NCBI RefSeq assembly: GCF_014534655.1
Contig: NZ_JACVVD010000002.1
Coordinates: forward strand, 434,001-498,000
Direction of reading: 5' to 3'
DNA: 64,000 nucleotides
From: Paenibacillus sedimenti
GTDB lineage: Bacteria; Bacillota; Bacilli; Paenibacillales; NBRC-103111
In this document: positions 18,268 to 27,699 of the stretch, one piece after another
Layout of the letters: the number at the start of each line of letters is the position of its first letter
Position numbering within the stretch: the first letter of the stretch is position 1
Notes under the pieces: model-generated
Database searches by the model: none
Seen by the model: the letters and a program-made list of their open reading frames with translations, nothing else
Told to the model about the DNA's origin: nothing
Made by a program: the position numbers and the translations under genes

Positions 18268-19827
18268 ATGAAAGGTCATCAAAGTGCATGGCGAAAAACA
18301 GCGGCGGGATTACTTGCGGTGTTATTGCTTGGGAGTGTAACAGCATGTACATCGACACCGGGGGAGAATACGGCTAAACCGAGCAGCCCAAGCAGTCCAG
18401 CGAATGCAACGGTTTCAGAGGCTCCCAAAGAAACGCCTAAGACCTCCGTTACCATTAAGGTGCTGCACCAGCGCACAACAAACTTTCCGGAGGATAATCC
18501 CGTCAAAGCGGAGATTATCAAACGTACGGGAATTGATTTTCAGCCTATCACTGTGGAGGGCGGTGAAATTCAGAACAAGCTGAATGTAATGATCGCCTCA
18601 GGCGACATGCCGGACATCATTCAATTCGATTCTGTCAAATTGAAAGAGCTTGTTGACAACAAAGTGATTATTCCATTGGATGAGCTGCTTCAACAGCATG
18701 GTAAGAGCATCTTGGACAATAAGAAGGCCTATTTTGGAAAAAATGCAACGCTCGATGGCAAGGTTTACGCGCTTCCCATGGGATTAGGCTATCCATCAGT
18801 GCTGGCATTACGCAAAGATTGGTTAAGCAAAGTGGCGATGAATCTACCCACCACGCTGGACGAATACTATAACGTTTTAAAGGCTTTTGTGGAAAAGGAC
18901 CCTGACGGTAACGGGAAGAACGATACATTGGGACTTGGAGCCACATTAGAGCAGACCATAACGCTGAATCACATTTTTGCAGCATATGGAGTTGCATTCG
19001 GAATACCTGGCAGACCTCAATATGTTAACGGAGAGCTCCTGCCCACACCACTGCAACCTGGATATTTGGACGCTGTTAAATTCTTAAATAAACTGTATAA
19101 AGAAGGACTTCTGGATCCGGATTTCCCTACGATTCCAGCTATGAAATCATTCGAAAAATTGTGGAACGGTACAATCGGAGTCTATGATTTTACACCGGTA
19201 GGCACATCTAATAACTGGGTATCCCGCTATAAAGATCCGAAGCCGGAGTGGGCTTTCACGGTACTTAAAGGACCCCAAGGCAAGGGCGGGACAGCTAGGG
19301 TCATTCGAGATACCGGAACGTTCTTTGGAATCACCAGAGCATCCAAGCATCCTGAAGAGGCTATGAAACTGCTCAATTTCTTAAATAGCGAGGAAGGCGA
19401 CAAGCTCACTTATCTGGGTATTGAAGGCAAACACTACACGATGAAAGATGGCAAAGTCGAGTGGATACCTCCGTATCAAGATGCAGCGAAGCAGCGGAAT
19501 GAGGGCGGATTTGCTTATAGTGCGATTAGTTACCGGATTGGCGGCGCCGAACAGATAATGTTAAATAAACCCACGCAGGATGCGATAAAATTAGGCAATG
19601 ATAATGCGATGAATGACGGATATATTTACGAGAGACCTGTCGTTGAAGTTGAAATCGGAAAGATTCTGAATGATATCGAGAAAGAGATGCTGGTCACGCT
19701 TGTAGCATCCAAAGGAAATTTGGACGATGAGTATGAGAAATTTAAAAAGAAATATCTGGACGCAGGCGGCAAGAAGTGGATTGAACAGGCAACGGCCATT
19801 TATAAGAAAGAAAACAAAGTGAATTAA
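18268..19827 (+). CDS. Extracellular solute-binding lipoprotein (LplA type)
   Basis: 519 residues. Type II signal with lipobox VTAC, lipidated Cys at residue 27, followed by a Ser/Pro/Thr-rich tether to about residue 50. The rest is a family 1-like binding protein: VKAEIIKRTGIDFQ, LNVMIASGDMPDIIQFD, LDGKVYALPMGLGYPSVLALRKDWL, KDPDGNGKNDTLGLG (a Ca-binding-like loop) and TRASKHPEEAMKLLNFLNSEEG. It delivers an oligosaccharide or sugar acid to the permease pair. The downstream enzymes suggest a substrate containing uronic or aldonic acid residues (inference). Confidence 0.93.
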   Translation: MKGHQSAWRKTAAGLLAVLLLGSVTACTSTPGENTAKPSSPSSPANATVSEAPKETPKTSVTIKVLHQRTTNFPEDNPVKAEIIKRTGIDFQPITVEGGEIQNKLNVMIASGDMPDIIQFDSVKLKELVDNKVIIPLDELLQQHGKSILDNKKAYFGKNATLDGKVYALPMGLGYPSVLALRKDWLSKVAMNLPTTLDEYYNVLKAFVEKDPDGNGKNDTLGLGATLEQTITLNHIFAAYGVAFGIPGRPQYVNGELLPTPLQPGYLDAVKFLNKLYKEGLLDPDFPTIPAMKSFEKLWNGTIGVYDFTPVGTSNNWVSRYKDPKPEWAFTVLKGPQGKGGTARVIRDTGTFFGITRASKHPEEAMKLLNFLNSEEGDKLTYLGIEGKHYTMKDGKVEWIPPYQDAAKQRNEGGFAYSAISYRIGGAEQIMLNKPTQDAIKLGNDNAMNDGYIYERPVVEVEIGKILNDIEKEMLVTLVASKGNLDDEYEKFKKKYLDAGGKKWIEQATAIYKKENKVN

Positions 19828-19859
19828 TGTTCAATAAGTCGTATCTCATGAGGTGAACA

Positions 19860-21020
19860 ATGAAAGTAACCGATATCCAAACCTATGTCGTTTACGGATT
19901 CCGAACTAATTGGATATTCGTTCAGGTGCACACGGACGCTGGGATTACCGGAATTGGAGAAGCGACTTTGGAATATAAAGAACAGGCGGTAGTCGGCGCG
20001 ATTGATCATTTAAAAGAATATTTAATCGGGAAAAATCCGCTGGATATTGAGCAGCACTACATGATGATGTATCGGGACGCCTATTGGCGGGGAGGACCTG
20101 TTCTGATGTCGGCGGTAAGTGCAGTGGAAACATGCTTGTGGGACATTAACGGAAAAGATTTAGGCGTTCCGGTGTACCGTCTTCTAGGTGGTAAATGCCG
20201 GGATAAAGTCAAAATCTATGCCAACGGTTGGTTCGCGGGAGCGAACCAACCGGTTCAATTCGCCCAGAAGGCCAAAGAAGCAGTGCAGCGAGGAATTAAA
20301 GCTTTGAAGTGGGACCCCTTCGGAAAAGCTTACATGGAGATCACAAATGGAGAACTGGATGCATCGATAGCATGTATTTCGGCAGTTAGGGATGCGGTTG
20401 GCAACGAGATCGATCTTTTAATAGAAGGGCACGGAAGATTTAACGTTCCGACAGCGATCAAAGTCGCACGGGAGTTGGAGCCTTTTAAACCGATGTTCTT
20501 TGAAGAGCCGATCCCGCCTGATCATATGGATGGTCTAGCCCAAGTGAAACAGAAGTCGAACGTGCCGATTGCTGCAGGAGAGAGACTATATACGAAGTAT
20601 GCTTTTAAAGAATTGCTGGAGAGGAAGGCGGTAGATTATATTCAACCGGATGTGAGCCATGCAGGGGGGATCATGGAATGCAAGAAAATTGCAGCGATGG
20701 CGGAGGCCTATCATTTGCCATTTGCCCCACATAACCCAAGCGGCCCGGTAGCGAATGCGACCACATTGCAGTTGGCTGCTTGTGTACCGAATTTTAGTAT
20801 CCTAGAAATCATGGTGACTGATGTCCCGTGGCGGCAAAGTTTGACGAATGAGCAACTGGTTTTTGAAGATGGCTATATCTCTATTCCTTACAAAGCCGGA
20901 TTGGGAATCGAGCTGAATCTGGATGAGGCAGCCAAACACCCGTATCAACCCATTCAATTAAGGCACTACAATGGACAGCTGACACAGATTCGTCCACCTG
21001 AGGCGAAGGCGTACTTCTAA
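19860..21020 (+). CDS. Enolase-superfamily dehydratase (galactonate dehydratase-like)
   Basis: 386 residues, mandelate racemase/muconate lactonizing enzyme fold. A capping domain (residues 1-115, GITGIGEATLEY) precedes a barrel with ALKWDPFGKAY (second-strand Lys), the first metal ligand in LLIEGHGRF, the second in FFEEPIPPD, the third in AAGERLYT, DVSHAGGI, and the catalytic His in APHNPSGP. This set is closest to D-galactonate dehydratase-like proteins that dehydrate an aldonate to a 2-keto-3-deoxy acid. The exact sugar cannot be read from sequence. It lies between the importer and an SDR dehydrogenase in one operon. Confidence 0.85.
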   Translation: MKVTDIQTYVVYGFRTNWIFVQVHTDAGITGIGEATLEYKEQAVVGAIDHLKEYLIGKNPLDIEQHYMMMYRDAYWRGGPVLMSAVSAVETCLWDINGKDLGVPVYRLLGGKCRDKVKIYANGWFAGANQPVQFAQKAKEAVQRGIKALKWDPFGKAYMEITNGELDASIACISAVRDAVGNEIDLLIEGHGRFNVPTAIKVARELEPFKPMFFEEPIPPDHMDGLAQVKQKSNVPIAAGERLYTKYAFKELLERKAVDYIQPDVSHAGGIMECKKIAAMAEAYHLPFAPHNPSGPVANATTLQLAACVPNFSILEIMVTDVPWRQSLTNEQLVFEDGYISIPYKAGLGIELNLDEAAKHPYQPIQLRHYNGQLTQIRPPEAKAYF

Positions 21021-21059
21021 GGAACACTATGTATGCACAAACGAAAGGAGATTCTTCCT

Positions 21060-21872
21060 TTGAGATTTCTTGGTCAATCAGTTTTGATAACAGGCGCTGC
21101 GATTCATACCGGATATGGTATTGCTGAACGGTTTATTCAGGAAGGAGCTAGGACAGTAATCAATGACCTGCATGGTGAGGATGTCAAAGCTGCAACAGGT
21201 CGGCTAAAAAGTAAATATCCGGAAGCAGAGATTTTGGAAGCGCCCGGGGACATCACCGATCCTAATGATGTAAAACGAATATTCAATGCTGTGGAACAGA
21301 AGTTGGGTACCCTTCATGTTTTAGTAAATAACGCATGTGACCAGGGGTTAGGGTATGATTTTCTGAATATGCCGTATGGACGCTTTAAACAGGTTATCGA
21401 TGTGAACGTAAACGGACTTTTCTTAGTGTCGCAATATGCGGCAAGAATGATGAGACAAAGCCAAGGAGGGACTATCGTTCATATTGGATCCAACGCTTCT
21501 AAGCATGCATTGAGAAATCGAAGTGCTTACGGGGCAAGTAAGGGCGCGGTGGATGCTCTTACGAAAGCAATGGCGCTGGATCTTGCAGAATATGGGATTC
21601 GTGTGAATACGGTTGTCCCTGGGTACGTACGAACAACAAGATGGGACGGATTAACTGAGAACGAAGTGGAGCAAAGAAGGCGGAACATCCCATTAGGTAA
21701 AGAACTCCTATCTGAAGATGTCGCCAACGCGGTTTTGTTCTTTGCCGGGGAAGAATCCAGGCTGATAACAGGAGCTCGGTTAGTTGTTGACGGTGGCAGC
21801 AGCAGCCAACTTGTCCCAAAGAATTGTGAGCTTCAGATTATAACCAATACGGATATTGATGAAGAAAGATGA
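21060..21872 (+). CDS. SDR-family oxidoreductase
   Basis: 270 residues. Classical short-chain dehydrogenase: cofactor loop TGAAIHTGYGIAERF (a slightly extended TGxxxGxG), LVNNA, catalytic Ser in VHIGSNAS, YGASK (Tyr and Lys), IRVNTVVPGYV and a C-terminal GARLVVDGGSS. The role is probably oxidation or reduction of a sugar lactone or sugar acid made in this operon. The start chosen is TTG 21060, with AAAGGAG 9 nt upstream; an ATG at 21033 has a weaker AAGGA and would add nine residues unlike SDR proteins. Confidence 0.87.
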   Translation: MRFLGQSVLITGAAIHTGYGIAERFIQEGARTVINDLHGEDVKAATGRLKSKYPEAEILEAPGDITDPNDVKRIFNAVEQKLGTLHVLVNNACDQGLGYDFLNMPYGRFKQVIDVNVNGLFLVSQYAARMMRQSQGGTIVHIGSNASKHALRNRSAYGASKGAVDALTKAMALDLAEYGIRVNTVVPGYVRTTRWDGLTENEVEQRRRNIPLGKELLSEDVANAVLFFAGEESRLITGARLVVDGGSSSQLVPKNCELQIITNTDIDEER

Positions 21873-21888
21873 TTGGAGGAATTGTACT

Positions 21889-23925
21889 TTGGAATGCAAG
21901 CTTGTTCGAGACCAAGGTATTATGAAGATCGAGATCGATCACCAAATCTGTTCTCCTTGCGCTTTTCGATCTTTCCGGCCGACAGAGAGGAATATTCGGG
22001 AATTTTATAATGCTGGCGTTCGTCTGATGAGTGTTCTAACTAGCGACATTAATTGTTCTCTGGATGTTCCTTATTCCTTGTTCGGTTCCGTATGGAACGG
22101 ATACGGGGAGTATGATTTTTCAGCACTAGATCGTCAACTGGAGATGTTTATCCAACATGCTCCTGAAGCCTACTTCTTCATCATGTTTCAAGTAGACACA
22201 AGACCTTGGTGGCTTCTCGATCATCCCGAATGTCCCAATTCGTTTACTCATCTCTCACAAATTGCGGGGTACCGGAAATGGCGGGAGGATACCGCCCGAT
22301 ATGTACATGACTTTATGACGTATTGTGAGAGTAAGTACGGTAATAAAATTGTCGGCTATATACTCAAAGGCGGAACCACGACAGAGTGGTTCAGCACGCA
22401 GGATCATGGAGAGACGCATCCTCTCAAAGAGGAGGCTTTTCGAACGTATATGGGGAATACAAACATCCGAATTCCTAATCAGGAAGAACGAGATAGAACA
22501 AGCGACGGTGCATTCCGCGATCCGGTGAAAGATGCGACTGCAATTGCTTACTGGAAATTTCATCATGAACTGATTGCCGATACTGTGAGTTATTTTTCTA
22601 GTCATATCCAAAAAGTTATCGAGCATAAAAAGCTGCTAGGGATTTATTTCGGATATTTACTTGAATTGACCGACCACCGCTTATTGCATGAAGGGCATTT
22701 GGCATACGAATCATTATTCGATTCGCCTGATATTGACATTTTTGCTTCCCCTTCGTCCTACTGGTTTCGACAGGTTGATGGGACCAGTGCAATGATGACC
22801 ATGGTCGATTCTTTAGATCTGCGGAACAAGCTGCATTTCCTTGAATTTGATCACATCACTCATTTGGCCCCACAATATGTCGAGGGTAAACCGATACCCG
22901 GCTTTGAGAGCAAATACTCAGACGAACAACAGACCATTAACGTCATGCGCAGAGATTTTGCTATGATGCTCACAAAGCGTACAGGAATTTGGTGGTTTGA
23001 TATGTTTGAGGGTTGGTTCTACTCCGAAGGCATGATGCGGGAAATTCATAATATGATAGAAATTGCAAACACGTCTACTCGTTCGGGTTCTAAATCGGTT
23101 GCTGAAATCGTCGTGATCGCAGATCCGATTTCTATGTATTACGTTGGGGCTGACTCAAGGTTAAATAATGATCTCCTGTCTGCACAACGTGACGGACTTG
23201 GCAGGATGGGTGCTCCATTCGATTTGATTTCATTAAATGACATAGATCACCCGAATATGGATCATGAAAGGTATAAGTTGTATATCTTTTTAAATACGTT
23301 CCTGATGCCAATGGAGAAGAGACAATTCATCGAGCATCAATTGAAGACGCAAGGCAAGACTTTCCTTTGGATTTATGCCAGCGGTTTTGTTACTGAGCTA
23401 GGTCTTTCTGAGGAGGGGATATCTGCTACGACTGGAATTCAGGTTCAAAGGAACAAGCAGGAGGAGTCTCTAATAGATGTAGTTTTTCAAGGTGATAGTG
23501 TGATAGTTGCAGAGATGATCAGTTACGGTTTTTCACGGAAGATGGCTCCGAACTTTCAAATTATCGACAAGGATGCAGAGATTTGTGGATATTACCATAA
23601 CAGTGGGTATGCGGCCTTGGGGAAGAAAAAAGTCGGAGAAAGTATGTCGATTTATTCAGGAGCAGGTAACCTGCCAGGAAACATATTGCGGGAAATAGCG
23701 AAAGAAGCGGGAGTACATATTTATTATGATGGGGATGCACCGATATTCGTAAACGACACATATATAGGAATAAATGCATTTAGTCCAGTGAGGTTTACGC
23801 TTCACTTGACTCGCGATACGGAGGTCGTGGAAGTATTCAGTAAGACACAGTATTCCAGTACTGATATGACGCTTGATTTAGAGCTCCTTGATGGCGGCAT
23901 GAAACTTTTTCAATTGAAAAGATAG
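21889..23925 (+). CDS. Putative GH42-like glycoside hydrolase (uncharacterised)
   Basis: 678 residues. The first 400 look like a TIM-barrel glycosidase: NAGVRLMSVLTSDIN, YDFSALDRQLEMFIQ (the DxxLDxxL pattern of beta-galactosidases), RPWWLLDHPE, YILKGGTTTEWFS (candidate acid/base Glu), FLEFDHITH (candidate nucleophile Glu) and GIWWFDMFEGWFY. Residues 415-600 resemble the Rossmann-like trimerisation domain of GH42 enzymes, and the C-terminus is beta-rich. There is no signal peptide, so it acts on imported substrate. TTG 21889 is chosen for TGGAGGA 8 nt upstream; a TTG at 21856 would overlap the SDR gene. Family assignment is inference. Confidence 0.7.
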   Translation: MECKLVRDQGIMKIEIDHQICSPCAFRSFRPTERNIREFYNAGVRLMSVLTSDINCSLDVPYSLFGSVWNGYGEYDFSALDRQLEMFIQHAPEAYFFIMFQVDTRPWWLLDHPECPNSFTHLSQIAGYRKWREDTARYVHDFMTYCESKYGNKIVGYILKGGTTTEWFSTQDHGETHPLKEEAFRTYMGNTNIRIPNQEERDRTSDGAFRDPVKDATAIAYWKFHHELIADTVSYFSSHIQKVIEHKKLLGIYFGYLLELTDHRLLHEGHLAYESLFDSPDIDIFASPSSYWFRQVDGTSAMMTMVDSLDLRNKLHFLEFDHITHLAPQYVEGKPIPGFESKYSDEQQTINVMRRDFAMMLTKRTGIWWFDMFEGWFYSEGMMREIHNMIEIANTSTRSGSKSVAEIVVIADPISMYYVGADSRLNNDLLSAQRDGLGRMGAPFDLISLNDIDHPNMDHERYKLYIFLNTFLMPMEKRQFIEHQLKTQGKTFLWIYASGFVTELGLSEEGISATTGIQVQRNKQEESLIDVVFQGDSVIVAEMISYGFSRKMAPNFQIIDKDAEICGYYHNSGYAALGKKKVGESMSIYSGAGNLPGNILREIAKEAGVHIYYDGDAPIFVNDTYIGINAFSPVRFTLHLTRDTEVVEVFSKTQYSSTDMTLDLELLDGGMKLFQLKR

Positions 23926-23961
23926 CGTGGCTTCGCGAAATCAAAACTGCCCTAACAAGAA

Positions 23962-24010
23962 AAGAACCGTCCCTTCATCATGTTCATGATTTTCGGGACG
24001 GCTCTCTATT
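23962..24010. terminator. Terminator between convergent genes
   Basis: Stem CCGTCCC / GGGACGG with a 21-nt partly paired loop. A T-rich tract (TTCTTTTCTT) follows on the minus strand and CTCTATTTG on the plus strand. Confidence 0.65.
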
Positions 24011-24031
24011 TGTTAATCATGAATTTGGATC

Positions 24032-25324
24032 CTACAGCGCCCGCTCAATATTAGCCTCAATATACTGCTCCAGCTTGAGGCGCACATACGGTGGAAGGCC
24101 GGACAGCATACAGCCGTAGCGGAACTGCTCGCCGCCTGATTCGACGCGAATCACACGAGCCGTGATCGGAGGAAGCTCAGCTTCCTGTGGGAAGTGGATG
24201 ACGATGAACATATCAGGAGCAAGCGGGAAGTTGGACGTGATTTGCAGGCCGCTCTCGGACAAGTCAAAGAGTGTGCCTTCGATGTTTTGCCCGGAGAAAG
24301 CCCCTTCCTGCTCCCATTGATAGATGGACAGCATCAGCTTGATATCCAGCTTCACGCGTGTATTGCGGCGGCGTTCGCGGCCGGCAAGCGGCGAAGCCGG
24401 CTTGGCAGATTCAGCAGCCTCAACGGCAGCTTTGCTCGGCCTAGCAACCGGCTGCCCCATCCAGTCCTCGTAGCACTGCACGACCGAGCTTAGATCTTGT
24501 TCGCCAAGGCCTTTGCTGAGGCCCATTTGGAACAACCCCGTGGCCGCATGCAGGAGCGGGGTCGGCAGTTGGAACTGGCCTGTCAACTCCTGCGCGAGCA
24601 GGAGATCCTTCAGCATCAGCTTCAGGGAGAACTGGTTGCTGAAATCGCGATCGACGATTTTGCCGCCTTTGAGCTCGGCTTGTCGGCTGTTTGCCGAGCC
24701 TGCGCTGACAACTTCGAGGAACTGGGCAGGGTCCAGACCTGCCTTGGTAGCAATGGCTAGTCCTTCGGACAAGCCGACCAGATTAATGCCCACCATCGTG
24801 TTGTGGGCCAGTTTGGCATAGGAACCGGAACCGGATGGTCCCATATGTAAGATCTTGCTGCCAAGTGCTTGGAATACGTCCTGGTGCTCGTCAAAAACTT
24901 CCTTGCTGCCCCCGACCATGAAGGTCAGCGTACCGGCTTCCGCGGCAGGCTTGCTGCCAGTAACCGGCGCATCAAGAAAATCGACATAATGCGCCGACAG
25001 CTCTTCCGCGAGCTTTTGGCTTGTCCGCGGCGCCACGGTGCTGCAGTCGATAATGGTGAGCGCAGGTTGCAAGCCGCTAAGAATGCCCTGCTCACTGTAG
25101 AACGTCTCCAGAAGCGCAGCGTCGTTACTGATCATCGTAATAAGTACATCAGACATTCGAGCCGCATCCGCTGGCGTATGGACCGCTTCAGCGCCCAGAC
25201 GGACCAACTCGTCCGCTTTTTCAGCTGTTCGATTATATACGGTTACGGAATATCCTTTTTGAATCAGAATGGCGGCCATAGGCTTACCCATGGTACCAAG
25301 TCCGATAAAGCCGATACGTTTCAT
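24032..25324 (-). CDS. Beta-hydroxyacid dehydrogenase fused to a C-terminal PilZ domain
   Basis: 430 residues. Residues 1-290 are a 3-hydroxyisobutyrate/tartronate-semialdehyde reductase-type enzyme: GFIGLGTMGKPMA (NAD(P) loop), DAPVTGSKPAAEAGTL (substrate loop) and SYAKLAHNTMVG with the catalytic Lys. A Pro/Ala linker leads to residues 318-425, a PilZ domain with an RxxxR motif in RRRNTR and DLSESG at about 354-359, the two c-di-GMP contact motifs. I know of no standard family with this order. It may be an enzyme gated by c-di-GMP (inference). ATG 25324 has GAGGTG 7 nt upstream. It is divergent from pgi. Confidence 0.85.
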   Translation of the reverse strand: MKRIGFIGLGTMGKPMAAILIQKGYSVTVYNRTAEKADELVRLGAEAVHTPADAARMSDVLITMISNDAALLETFYSEQGILSGLQPALTIIDCSTVAPRTSQKLAEELSAHYVDFLDAPVTGSKPAAEAGTLTFMVGGSKEVFDEHQDVFQALGSKILHMGPSGSGSYAKLAHNTMVGINLVGLSEGLAIATKAGLDPAQFLEVVSAGSANSRQAELKGGKIVDRDFSNQFSLKLMLKDLLLAQELTGQFQLPTPLLHAATGLFQMGLSKGLGEQDLSSVVQCYEDWMGQPVARPSKAAVEAAESAKPASPLAGRERRRNTRVKLDIKLMLSIYQWEQEGAFSGQNIEGTLFDLSESGLQITSNFPLAPDMFIVIHFPQEAELPPITARVIRVESGGEQFRYGCMLSGLPPYVRLKLEQYIEANIERAL

Positions 25325-25460
25325 GAACAATCACCTCAAGCTTAATTTTACCATATTTTATCATGGGAAATAAGCCCTGTGAATGCCTTCTTCGCTTGCA
25401 TTTGGACGGGCAAATAAGTATGCTAGGAAAAGGAAAAATATAGAGTTGGAGGAGATCATC

Positions 25461-26816
25461 GTGAGTAAAAAATTATACTTTGATTACAGCAAGGCCTTAT
25501 CCTTTTTATCCCAGCATGAAGTGGATTATTTGTCTGGGCAAGTAAAGCTGGCGCACGAGCAGCTGCATAACAAAAGCGGCGCAGGTTCCGATTACCTGGG
25601 TTGGGTTGACCTTCCGGAGAACTATGATCGCGAAGAGTTTGCACGAATTCAAGCTGCGGCTAAGCAAATTCAATCCGATTCCGACGTTCTGGTTGTTATC
25701 GGCATTGGCGGTTCTTATCTTGGTGCGCGTGCAGCTCTTGAGATGCTGTCCCACTCTTTCTATAACATTTTGCCAAAAGATAAACGTAAAACGCCTGAGA
25801 TTTATTTCGTAGGAAATAACATCAGCTCTACATATGTCACACACCTGCTTCAGCTTCTGGAAGGCAAGGACTTCTCCGTGAATGTCATTTCCAAATCCGG
25901 AACAACGACAGAGCCTGCGATTGCATTCCGCATCTTCCGTGAGCTTCTGGAGAAAAAATACGGCAAGGAAGCTGCACGTAAACGTATTTACGCAACAACG
26001 GATCAAGCTAGAGGCGCTCTCAAGACGCTTGCCAATGCTGAAGGGTATGAATCATTTGTTATCCCGGACGATGTTGGCGGACGCTACTCCGTATTGACAG
26101 CTGTAGGCCTACTGCCGATCGCGACTGCAGGCATTGACATCGAATCCATGATGAAAGGCGCAGCTGATGCGCGCCAAGATTTCTCGAACCCGAACCTGAG
26201 CGAGAACCTCAGCTATCAATATGCAGCCGTTCGCAACGCGCTGTACCGCAAAGGCAAGACGATCGAAATTCTGGTGAACTACGAGCCGTCTCTTCACTTC
26301 GTTTCAGAATGGTGGAAGCAGCTTTTCGGCGAGAGCGAGGGCAAAGATTACAAAGGAATTTACCCGGCTTCCGTGGATTTCTCGACGGATCTGCACTCCA
26401 TGGGTCAGTTCGTTCAAGACGGCAACCGCATCCTGTTTGAAACGGTCATTCAAGTCGATCAAGTCGCTGATCACATCACAATCGGTACAGATCCAGATGA
26501 TTTGGACGGTCTGAACTTCTTGAGCGGTCAAACGATGGACTTCGTGAACAAGAAAGCATTCCAAGGCACGATGCTTGCGCATACGGACGGCGGGGTTCCT
26601 AATCTGATCGTGACGCTGCCGGATCTGACGCCTTATACGTTTGGATACATGGTTTATTTCTTTGAAAAAGCATGCGGAATCAGCGGCTACCTGCTGGGCG
26701 TGAATCCTTTCGATCAACCTGGCGTTGAAGCATACAAAAAGAATATGTTCGCCCTGCTCGGCAAACCGGGTTACGAGAAAGAAAAAGCAGAGCTGGAAGC
26801 ACGCTTGCAGCAATAA
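25461..26816 (+). CDS. pgi: Glucose-6-phosphate isomerase
   Basis: 451 residues, the usual length of Gram-positive Pgi. Interconverts glucose-6-P and fructose-6-P. Signatures: [39 protein letters not shown], the active-site stretch [33 protein letters not shown] and [15 protein letters not shown] 25461 is taken as start because TTGGAGGAG lies 8 nt upstream; the frame continues 26 codons further upstream without a ribosome binding site. With ManA and the ManC domain elsewhere in the window it can supply the mannose branch. Confidence 0.97.
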   Translation: MSKKLYFDYSKALSFLSQHEVDYLSGQVKLAHEQLHNKSGAGSDYLGWVDLPENYDREEFARIQAAAKQIQSDSDVLVVIGIGGSYLGARAALEMLSHSFYNILPKDKRKTPEIYFVGNNISSTYVTHLLQLLEGKDFSVNVISKSGTTTEPAIAFRIFRELLEKKYGKEAARKRIYATTDQARGALKTLANAEGYESFVIPDDVGGRYSVLTAVGLLPIATAGIDIESMMKGAADARQDFSNPNLSENLSYQYAAVRNALYRKGKTIEILVNYEPSLHFVSEWWKQLFGESEGKDYKGIYPASVDFSTDLHSMGQFVQDGNRILFETVIQVDQVADHITIGTDPDDLDGLNFLSGQTMDFVNKKAFQGTMLAHTDGGVPNLIVTLPDLTPYTFGYMVYFFEKACGISGYLLGVNPFDQPGVEAYKKNMFALLGKPGYEKEKAELEARLQQ

Positions 26817-26825
26817 ATGTTACCT

Positions 26826-26866
26826 GAAAACGATCACTCCTTGCGGAGGGGTCGTTTTTTTTCCAT
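26826..26866 (+). terminator. Terminator after pgi
   Basis: Stem AAAACGATCACTCC / GGAGGGGTCGTTTT with a TTGC loop, followed by a run of T residues. Confidence 0.88.
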
Positions 26867-26988
26867 CATTTACGAGGATTGTTTTGCCATTATTTGTATG
26901 GTAAATTTTCTTTCTATATTGTCGAAGTAATCTGATGCGTGTAGAATGAAATGAAACAGATGTTTCCTTCTACCAAGAAAGGTCGGCT

Positions 26989-27627
26989 ATGCTAGCACAT
27001 TTCAAAACCATCCAATCGTACGGATCGTCGGAAATCATCATCAAGAAGTCGCGTTTCATCGGTCATGCCAAACCGGTAGAGTCAGAAGAAGAAGCTATCC
27101 GATTTATTGAAGCGATCAAGAAGGAACACAAGCTGGCCACCCATAACTGTTCTGCCTATGTAATCGGAGAAAGGGATCAGATTCAGAAGCAATCTGATGA
27201 CGGGGAACCGAGCGGAACGGCGGGCAAGCCGATTCTGGAAGTGATCAAGCATCAAGGGCTCAAGAATGTAGCTGTTGTCGTTACCCGCTACTTTGGGGGA
27301 ATCCTGCTTGGCGCGGGCGGACTCGTTCGAGCATATACGGACGGAGCCGTGGCAGGCATTGAAGCGGCGCAGCCGATCTACAAGGTCAACCATCGGCAAG
27401 TGCAGATCGAGGTTGACTATACGTGGTACGGCAAGCTGGAGAATGAGCTAAGAAATCAGGGTATGCTGCTTGGGGAGATACAGTTCACGGATAAGGTGAT
27501 CGTGACGTGTTACCCGTTAGCGGAAGAAGCAGATTCATTTGTTAGTTGGGCAACAGACGTAACGCAAGGTCAAGGTGTTATTCATGTAGGTGAGAACGAA
27601 TATATGATCCATAAGAACCTACCTTAA
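26989..27627 (+). CDS. IMPACT/YigZ (YvyE) family protein
   Basis: 212 residues, UPF0029. The N-terminal domain carries KKSRFIGHAKPVESEEEA, HNCSAYVIGE, QKQSDDGEPSGTAGKPIL and VVVTRYFGGILLGAGGLVRAYTDG, the family signature; the C-terminal RNA-binding-like domain (YTWYGKLENELRNQGM) follows. Bacterial members are conserved but their role is poorly defined; the eukaryotic relative IMPACT controls translation. A weak GAAAGG precedes the ATG. Confidence 0.92.
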   Translation: MLAHFKTIQSYGSSEIIIKKSRFIGHAKPVESEEEAIRFIEAIKKEHKLATHNCSAYVIGERDQIQKQSDDGEPSGTAGKPILEVIKHQGLKNVAVVVTRYFGGILLGAGGLVRAYTDGAVAGIEAAQPIYKVNHRQVQIEVDYTWYGKLENELRNQGMLLGEIQFTDKVIVTCYPLAEEADSFVSWATDVTQGQGVIHVGENEYMIHKNLP

Positions 27628-27699
27628 GAGGATGCTTAAAAGGCAGGTTCTGGCACCAAACACAATTTCATACAGAGCTGAGGACGCGGAGGGATTAGA

